Assembly (NCBI RefSeq): GCF_008245025.1
Contig: NZ_CP043426.1
Span: 1,302,001 to 1,366,000 of the forward strand
Source of the DNA: Campylobacter lari subsp. concheus
Lineage (GTDB): Bacteria; Campylobacterota; Campylobacteria; Campylobacterales; Campylobacteraceae
Reading direction: 5' to 3'
Length of the DNA: 64,000 nucleotides
Shown here in pieces: positions 58,423-64,000 of this stretch. A program made the translations under genes and the position numbers. The notes under the pieces were generated by a model. It did no database searches and was not told the origin of the DNA. It saw only the letters and a program-made list of their open reading frames with translations. Each line of letters opens with the position of its first letter. Positions within the stretch are counted from its first letter, which is position 1.

Positions 58423-58998
58423 CTATTTACAATAACTATTATAATGCTTTATAAGAAAATCTTTCAAAGGTTTAAGCGCTATGTGATTAAAATCAAAAAT
58501 TTCAGCATAAGAATTTTTTCTTGCTTTTTTAGCTTTTTCATCATTTGATGGAAAAAAACCTAATGCTTCGAAATAAGCAAATCTAGCTGATTTTTTATGG
58601 ATATTTTTACTATATTGCGGATTAAGCTTTTCTATGCATTTTTTATAATTTTCAAAGCACTGACAAATTTGTGCTTCTTTGGCTATGGCAAACAAAAGGG
58701 TTTCTAGTTCCCCATTTTCAAAATTATTTGGAAAAAGAAAGATATTTTCATCTTGTAGTAAATCTTTACTTTCTTTTTTAATCCTTTCTAATGTTGAGTT
58801 AAAATTTTTATCTGTATCAAAAATAAGTAAAATTTTTTCATTATTATCTTTTGCTTCTTCCATTTTAGATATAGCATCTTCATCAAGATGATTTTTTCCA
58901 CATGGTATTATATTTGCATTTGGAAGTTTTAAAAAATTTAAATATTGTTCTAAAAATTCTTTATCATGCTTTCCTTCTACAAAAATATTAATTTTCAT
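58423..58998 (-). CDS. TOPRIM-like DUF3226 protein, partner of the AAA ATPase
   Basis: 191 residues. The TOPRIM landmarks are visible: IFVEGKHDKEFLEQYL with Glu8 after the first strand, and LLIFDTDKNF with Asp61 and Asp63 for the metal-binding DxD. NNFENGELETLL (91-102) follows where DUF3226 proteins have a conserved ENG-E loop. Small stand-alone TOPRIM proteins of this sort pair with OLD-like ATPases and are candidate nucleases. The ATG has GAGGAG seven bases upstream, inside the last codons of the ATPase gene, with an 11-base overlap: translation is coupled. Function in defence is inferred. Confidence 0.75.
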   Translation of the reverse strand: MKINIFVEGKHDKEFLEQYLNFLKLPNANIIPCGKNHLDEDAISKMEEAKDNNEKILLIFDTDKNFNSTLERIKKESKDLLQDENIFLFPNNFENGELETLLFAIAKEAQICQCFENYKKCIEKLNPQYSKNIHKKSARFAYFEALGFFPSNDEKAKKARKNSYAEIFDFNHIALKPLKDFLIKHYNSYCK

Positions 58999-60025
58999 TA
59001 TTTTCTCCTCTAGGGTCTATCCTATCAAGAGTGAAATAAGCTTCGCCATTTTGAGAATACGAATAAGTCTTAATGCCTTTTTCTGTTAAAGCTACTTTAA
59101 ATATTTTACTCTCATCATTTAAAATTTTTCTTGCTATGTCTAAAAATTCAAGACTATGAGTGGTAAAAAAGAATTGAAAATCTAATTTTTTTGATAATTT
59201 TAAAATACTTTTTAAAAGTTTTTGCGTGCTAGAAAAATGCAGACCATTTTCAATCTCATCTATACAAACGCAAAAACGCGTATGCCATTGATTTGCTGCT
59301 AGCATTAAAGCAAGTATGCAAGTGTATTTTTTAAACCCTTCACCTAAAAAATTAATATCAATCAATTTTTCTATGTTTTTAAGATTAACCAAAACACTAT
59401 TTGCTTGTGTTTCTATATCAATAATTCTCTCATCAAAAAGTCTTAAATACTCCAAAAGCTCATCTCTTTTTTTTTCTTTTCTTACAATATCAATAAAATA
59501 CTTCAAACCCCACTGCTCTATATCACTTGGAAGATATAGAGCTAAAAGCGGAAGTTGCTCATCACTTTTGGTAGAATCTTGTATATCGCCATTAAATTGA
59601 ACACTAAAATGAGAGGTAAATTCTTTTTTTCCGTGTATTCTTGTGAAATTTAAACCATTGATATTTTGCTCTAGCATAGAACTTTGTTTAAATTTTTCTT
59701 GAGAAATGCTTTCACTTTCAGTTTTTGGCTGAATTTGAACTTGAATGTTTTTTTTGTCATAACTTGAGTGTATTTCAACTGGTGTTAAAAAATCAAAATT
59801 ATAAAAAATACTAGAAAGATTAGTAGGTATTACCATAGTGCGACGAAAATTTTGAATTCTTATCAAAGAATTTGCCTCTTCTTGACTATAACACATAAAA
59901 ATAGCTTCTAAGATACTCGTTTTACCACAACTATTTTTTCCGACAAAGACATTAAAGCGTTTAAAGTCTTTGATTTCTAAATCTTTCAAGCCTCTAAAAT
60001 TTGTAATTTTTATAGTTTTAATCAT
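58988..60025 (-). CDS. AAA15/OLD-like ATPase
   Basis: 345 residues of the ABC/SMC-like ATPase clan. Walker A GKNSCGKT is at 29-36, a signature-like LGEG at 227-230, Walker B CVCIDEIENGLH with Asp256 and Glu257, and the switch histidine His290 in FFTTHSLEFLD. There is no fused C-terminal nuclease; the TOPRIM function is in the overlapping downstream gene. The split ATPase plus TOPRIM plan resembles the two-gene PARIS system (AriA/AriB) and the single-chain OLD nucleases, though the partner family here is DUF3226-like and not DUF4435. Phage defence is inference from family and location. Confidence 0.78.
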   Translation of the reverse strand: MIKTIKITNFRGLKDLEIKDFKRFNVFVGKNSCGKTSILEAIFMCYSQEEANSLIRIQNFRRTMVIPTNLSSIFYNFDFLTPVEIHSSYDKKNIQVQIQPKTESESISQEKFKQSSMLEQNINGLNFTRIHGKKEFTSHFSVQFNGDIQDSTKSDEQLPLLALYLPSDIEQWGLKYFIDIVRKEKKRDELLEYLRLFDERIIDIETQANSVLVNLKNIEKLIDINFLGEGFKKYTCILALMLAANQWHTRFCVCIDEIENGLHFSSTQKLLKSILKLSKKLDFQFFFTTHSLEFLDIARKILNDESKIFKVALTEKGIKTYSYSQNGEAYFTLDRIDPRGENNEN

Positions 60026-60074
60026 TTAAATTCCTAATAAAATTTGATTTAATACTAGATTATTTTTGATTTTT

Positions 60075-60080
60075 ATTATA
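60075..60080 (-). promoter_or_regulatory. Putative -10 box for the AAA-TOPRIM pair
   Basis: Minus strand GAAAGATATATAATAAAAA has a perfect TATAAT, about 50 bases before the ATPase ATG and past the terminator of the upstream module, so the pair has its own promoter. A TTAGGA ribosome site precedes the ATG. Confidence 0.55.
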
Positions 60081-60116
60081 TATCTTTCAAGCTAAATTTT
60101 TACAATAACACAAAAT

Positions 60117-60141
60117 AAAAAAAGCCAAGCTTTAGCTTGGC
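60117..60141 (-). terminator. Intrinsic terminator with the stop codon in its loop
   Basis: Perfect 7-bp stem GCCAAGC/GCTTGGC (60135-60141 with 60124-60130), 4-base loop, then seven Ts on the minus strand. The 5' arm is made of the last codons of the pentapeptide-repeat gene and its TAA (60132-60134) lies in the loop. Confidence 0.85.
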
Positions 60142-62258
60142 ACTATGGAGTTTTTGCGTGCAGTTTTTTGGAGTGAGAATATCACTAAAGCTACAAGTAT
60201 AAAATACACTACCGATAAACTAAGCAGTAAAGGATAAGTAGCATTAGTGTCTTTTTCCAAAAAGCTTCCAAACACAGGAAGCATTAAACTAGGTTTTGCA
60301 AGTAGTGCAAAAATGCAAACTATATAAGAAACACCTACAAAAAGAAATCTTTCAGGCTTGCTGTCAAAAACCATTATAAATACAAAAGTACATGCAAATA
60401 GCACTATAATCATAAAATGAGTAATAATCGACATAGGAAATCCTATGCAATAAACCACCCCTACAAAAAAAGGCAAAAGCAAAAGCCATAAGTATTTTTT
60501 ATTCAACAATGCAACAAAAGTCACTAGCAATACAAAACCGAGAGAAAAATAAATCTCAGTTTTAGATAATAAATTATCCAAGTTTTTAAATTCTTGCTCT
60601 ATATTCAAGGATAAAAAATTATAAGTCGTTTTATTATGTTCTTTAAAGATATAACTTTCGTTAGTATCTACTTGAACAATGTGATATTTTGCATGATTTT
60701 CTATGCTAGGTTGTTTAAATTTATCAAGCGCAAAAGAAAAAACGCTAAAAAGCATGATGATGATAAGTAGATTATGAAACACCTTTAGCAAGTCTGTATG
60801 ATGATCACAAAGTTTACGGTAGAAAAAGAGTTGCCATTTATCTACTATATCTTTAAGAGTCTTGCCTTTTTTATTTTTTAGTTCTATCTCTTTACAATAA
60901 AGCTCGTATTTATGAAATTTTGAAGCGTCTAAGAGATTATTATCTTTTATCAAAGCACTTTTAAAATTCCTGAAAGAATCTCTAAAATCATTTGCAATTT
61001 CATAATTATACTTACCTTTTCCTTGTAAAGACATTAGCTGTATTTTTTTATCTACCCTAGTAAAACCAAAATTTAAATTCGAATTTATAACATTTATATT
61101 GCTCTTAAATAAAGCTTGAGAAAAATTTGGAGTTTCATCAAATTTTACTCCATAAAAACAAGCAGTTTTTTCAAATTCACACTCGTGAAAATCAACTTCC
61201 TTTTTAAACCAAGAATTATTAAAATACACGCTTTCTTTAAATGTGCAAGTATTGAAAGCAACTTCATTGAAAGTATAATCCTTAAAATTCATATCTTGCA
61301 AAAAGATGCATCTTTCAAAATTTACACTCTTTACAAAAAGTTCTTTTGGTATATATAATTTTCCAAAAGTAATATCTTTAAAATTTATATTTTGTGTGAG
61401 TGTAAAATTATTTATAGATAAACTTATTTCTCCTTTAAAAGTTGAATTATTTAAAGATATGTTATTAGCTGAAAGAAAAGACAAATCAGTATTTTTTTCT
61501 ATGGTGGAATTTATAATTTCTATATTGTGTCCTGTGGAGTTATTTAAAGTTAAATCTTTCAATATTTCACTATCAATAATATTTAATAAATCAAATGTTA
61601 CACCTAGAATCAAATTATTTTCAAAATTTGATTCTATAATAGTTATATTCTTTCCAATAGCTCCAATAAAAGCAACTTTATCTTTACATTCTATGTAAAA
61701 ATTAGCTTTATCACACTTAAATTTAGCCCTATTAAATTTCAATTCTTTTTGAAAATAACCTTTATAAAAATCTATATTACTACTAAAAATAGCCTCAGAA
61801 AAAACAACTTCATTTAAAAAAGTAACATTGGAAAAACTTATCTCTTTTTTATTTTCTGTATTTCCAAAAACAGCACCTAAAAAAGATACTTGTTTTTCAA
61901 AAGTAACACGAGAGCAAATAAAATTTTCAAAATTTGCTTGTTGAAAATTTACTTCTTCTTTAAAAGTACAACCTGAAAAAACTAATTCGCCTATAAAATT
62001 AGAGCTAGTTTTGATTTCATTTATAAAAGTTACACCTGAAAAAGACATATCTAGTGAAATATCTTTTACAAAGATAATATTTTTAATTTTTTTTGATTTT
62101 ATATCAAGGCATTTTATGTCTTTTTCTTGTAAAATCTTAATGTCTATAGTTTCTATTTCTGCATTGCCAAATACACTTATTCTATCTTTTCCTATTGATT
62201 TTTGAGCATTTTTTGCCAAAATTCCATATTGTGCTAATGTTTGATCAAATTCGCTCAT
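60132..62258 (-). CDS. Pentapeptide-repeat membrane protein coupled to a type IIG R-M gene
   Basis: 708 residues. From about 65 to 400 the sequence runs in Pentapeptide_3-like units with phenylalanine at every fifth position (VTFLNEVVFSEAIFSSNIDF), which predicts a right-handed beta helix. A charged helical linker follows (about 430-493, with FHKYELYCKEIELKNKKGKT). About six membrane helices follow (497-511, 570-586, 588-606, 612-631, 637-655, 676-696), with a polar loop of some 55 residues after the first. No enzymatic motif is seen. Its ATG overlaps the stop of the restriction-modification gene (TAATG), so the two are made together. A membrane-disrupting or sensing partner is possible; this is inference. 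Confidence 0.75.
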   Translation of the reverse strand: MSEFDQTLAQYGILAKNAQKSIGKDRISVFGNAEIETIDIKILQEKDIKCLDIKSKKIKNIIFVKDISLDMSFSGVTFINEIKTSSNFIGELVFSGCTFKEEVNFQQANFENFICSRVTFEKQVSFLGAVFGNTENKKEISFSNVTFLNEVVFSEAIFSSNIDFYKGYFQKELKFNRAKFKCDKANFYIECKDKVAFIGAIGKNITIIESNFENNLILGVTFDLLNIIDSEILKDLTLNNSTGHNIEIINSTIEKNTDLSFLSANNISLNNSTFKGEISLSINNFTLTQNINFKDITFGKLYIPKELFVKSVNFERCIFLQDMNFKDYTFNEVAFNTCTFKESVYFNNSWFKKEVDFHECEFEKTACFYGVKFDETPNFSQALFKSNINVINSNLNFGFTRVDKKIQLMSLQGKGKYNYEIANDFRDSFRNFKSALIKDNNLLDASKFHKYELYCKEIELKNKKGKTLKDIVDKWQLFFYRKLCDHHTDLLKVFHNLLIIIMLFSVFSFALDKFKQPSIENHAKYHIVQVDTNESYIFKEHNKTTYNFLSLNIEQEFKNLDNLLSKTEIYFSLGFVLLVTFVALLNKKYLWLLLLPFFVGVVYCIGFPMSIITHFMIIVLFACTFVFIMVFDSKPERFLFVGVSYIVCIFALLAKPSLMLPVFGSFLEKDTNATYPLLLSLSVVYFILVALVIFSLQKTARKNSIVPS

Positions 62259-64000
62259 TACTTACCCTCAATGATTTTTATTTCTTCTTCGTTTAGGTTG
62301 TAAAGTTTGTAAATGATAGAGTTTATTTTGTCTTCTTGGGTTTTGGTGTTTGCGTTTTTGTCTTGTTCTTTTAAATTTAAAATCTCATCAACTAAGCTTA
62401 TAAGCTCGTTTGCTAATTTTTCATTTTTAGAATTTATCTTTGGCAATGGTAAATTTTCTAAGGCATGTTTATTGTATTGATAACCTTTTATTCCTAGTTT
62501 ACAACCTTGAGAAAAATTTTTATAATAATATGTAATTAAATTTGATGATAATAGTCCTAATAAATATTTCAAATTTTCACAGACTATAAAAAAAGCTGTT
62601 TTTTCTAAGAAAATTCCTTTATTATCATAGACAAAATATGCCCCTTGAGTTGTTTCAGGATACACTATCTTTTCTTTTTCAAATTCCTCCAAATAAGCAC
62701 AATTTCTAAGGTTATAAGGTGTTTTTCCTTTGTCAGTTCTTTTTTCTAAAGTTTTATAATACGGCTTTAAATGCTGTTTTAAGCTAGGGTACTCATCTAT
62801 GTTTATCGCTTCCACCTTTTCTCCGCTTTTGCTTTTATAGCCATTGTGAGTGTTGATCACCCAAAGCCCCGCCCACTCATAACTATATCTTTTTATATCT
62901 CTACCGCGTAGCATTTTACGTATGAGTTTGGCGGTGCGTTCTTTTTCGGCTTCATCTTTGCATTTAGCTAGAATTTCATCTCTTTTTTCAGTAGTGATGA
63001 TAAAGGCTTCATTATAGCCCGTTTTTATGCCATAGTTTATATTAAGCCTATGCCAGTCTTTAAGTGGGGTGCCGTGCTTTTCTATCTTTGCTTTTAGTGC
63101 GTTTGTATTTTCATCGTTAAAAGTAAAGCTTTCTTTGCTTAAAAAATTTTGTGCGATTTTGTTAAAATTTAAAATGCTTTCTATGTTAAAGTCATTTTCT
63201 TTTAAAAGCTCGGTGTTTGGGGCTAAGTACTTAAAGCTATTATCTTTAGTTTTTGCTTTTTCAAAGCTTAGTATAGAAGTATCCACCGTAGCGCTTTCAA
63301 AAACTTTTATACCATTTAGATCGATGTATTCTAAAAGTGTGGTATTTTTAAGCAAAAATTCACGCAAAGGCTCTCCATAACCTGCTCTTGTGTATTTGTT
63401 TGAAGTGATGAAAGACAAAACACCATTTTGTTTTAGCACATTAAACCCAAGCTCATAAAAGTAGGTATAAATGTCGCTTGTGCCTTTATATACTTTATAG
63501 TTTTTAGCTAAATTTGGCTTTAGTTCTTTGATGTCTTCTTGTCTGATGTAAGGTGGGTTACCGATGATGAGATCAAATCCTTGAAAACTCCCGCCCTCAT
63601 CAAGCACTTCGCTAAATTCAAAACGCCATTCAAAAGGATTTGCACTTTCTAAGTCAAATATACTCTCATAAAGCTTTTTAAGCTTTTTAAATTCTTTCTT
63701 AGCTGCACTTTCATCAAAGTCAAATTCAAACATATTTTTAGAAAAAAATGCTCTAAAATTCTCATCTTTTTCATCTTGCGCTAAAAAATCGCCGTATTTT
63801 TTAGAGTATTCATTAGCCCCGTTAGTAAGTTGCTTGATCTCTTTGGCAAATTTGTCTTTTAAGCAGAAATTTTTAAAAGATTCTTTGAGGTTTTTGATCT
63901 CTTTTGCGATGAGAGTTTTGTCGGTGTAAAAGCCTTCTTTGTAGTCTTTGACTATGCGTTTGTATTTATCCATGCGTTCTTTGATGTTTGGGTAGTGAGA
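62258..64000 (-). CDS. Type IIG restriction-modification enzyme, C-terminal part
   Basis: The frame is open to the window end (SHYPNIKER precedes the first methionine at 63973), so this is the C-terminal ~580 residues of a longer Eco57I-class protein. The adenine N6-methyltransferase catalytic motif NPPY lies at 63548-63559, with FDLIIGNPPYIRQED around it, followed by IITSNKY-type blocks (LSFITSNKYTRAGYGEPLR). Next comes a TaqI-like specificity domain (LRGRDIKRYSYEWAGLWVIN to LENLPLPKI). The N-terminal PD-(D/E)xK nuclease and SAM motif I must lie beyond base 64000. It would cut and methylate the same site with one specificity domain. Confidence 0.88.
   Translation of the reverse strand, partial: SHYPNIKERMDKYKRIVKDYKEGFYTDKTLIAKEIKNLKESFKNFCLKDKFAKEIKQLTNGANEYSKKYGDFLAQDEKDENFRAFFSKNMFEFDFDESAAKKEFKKLKKLYESIFDLESANPFEWRFEFSEVLDEGGSFQGFDLIIGNPPYIRQEDIKELKPNLAKNYKVYKGTSDIYTYFYELGFNVLKQNGVLSFITSNKYTRAGYGEPLREFLLKNTTLLEYIDLNGIKVFESATVDTSILSFEKAKTKDNSFKYLAPNTELLKENDFNIESILNFNKIAQNFLSKESFTFNDENTNALKAKIEKHGTPLKDWHRLNINYGIKTGYNEAFIITTEKRDEILAKCKDEAEKERTAKLIRKMLRGRDIKRYSYEWAGLWVINTHNGYKSKSGEKVEAINIDEYPSLKQHLKPYYKTLEKRTDKGKTPYNLRNCAYLEEFEKEKIVYPETTQGAYFVYDNKGIFLEKTAFFIVCENLKYLLGLLSSNLITYYYKNFSQGCKLGIKGYQYNKHALENLPLPKINSKNEKLANELISLVDEILNLKEQDKNANTKTQEDKINSIIYKLYNLNEEEIKIIEGK

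Noticed and set aside
61306-61698. 130-residue plus-strand frame in the pentapeptide-repeat region
   Set aside because: Antisense shadow of the regular five-residue repeat; periodic coding sequence keeps other frames open.

Overview
The window is AT-rich bacterial DNA that reads as a Campylobacter chromosome. The evidence is a Complex I operon with no nuoE/nuoF but two small substitute genes, the flagellar gene pflA, a nikZYXWV-like nickel importer, and densely packed genes joined by 1-11 base overlaps. Gene order matches, from memory, several blocks of the C. jejuni chromosome (Cj0306-0310, Cj0266-0279, Cj0196-0197, Cj0146-0166, Cj1565-1584), but the blocks are joined differently and there are extra genes: a periplasmic Ntn-hydrolase asparaginase, a catalase-like peroxidase, a BCCT transporter and a terminal defence-type cluster. 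A species of the C. lari group is my best guess. No tRNA, rRNA, CRISPR array, insertion sequence or long G-tract was seen, and no gene-free stretch exceeds 300 bases.

Layout. 1-3262: biotin genes bioF (partial), bioA and bioD, with a cysteine-rich Sel1-repeat gene coupled to bioF. 3270-3931: a two-gene SMR exporter. 4106-5140: exported asparaginase. 5141-16002: a minus-strand run of a short Sua5/YrdC protein, carB, catalase-like peroxidase, mreC, mreB, clpX, lpxA, fabZ, queH, bcp and a tautomerase. 16101-19182 (plus): ilvE, an SPFH protein and two paralogous DUF2393-type membrane proteins. 19186-34852 (minus): purF, dapB, a PepSY-like protein, trxB, trxA, yraN, hom, an AlaC-type aminotransferase, a RodZ-like protein, two rRNA methyltransferases (TrmH/SpoU and RsmI), rpmE, rsmE, queD, queE, moaA and a UbiA-family prenyltransferase. 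34922-35797 (plus): miaA. 35788-51581: pflA and the nuo operon. 51701-56377: the nik-type ABC importer. 56421-58364: a BCCT osmolyte transporter. 58423-64000: an AAA ATPase plus TOPRIM (DUF3226-like) pair, then a pentapeptide-repeat membrane protein translationally coupled to a type IIG restriction-modification enzyme that runs off the window.

How they fit together. Respiration (Complex I), a menaquinone-type prenyltransferase, queuosine synthesis (QueD, QueE and QueH all present), cell shape (MreB, MreC and a previously unlabelled RodZ-like protein), and oxidative-stress genes (catalase-like protein, TrxB, TrxA, Bcp) form the housekeeping core. Two of the stress genes share a 16-bp promoter element that may be a PerR-type site. 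The least explained part is 58.4-64.0 kb, which looks like a small defence island with two independent two-gene modules.
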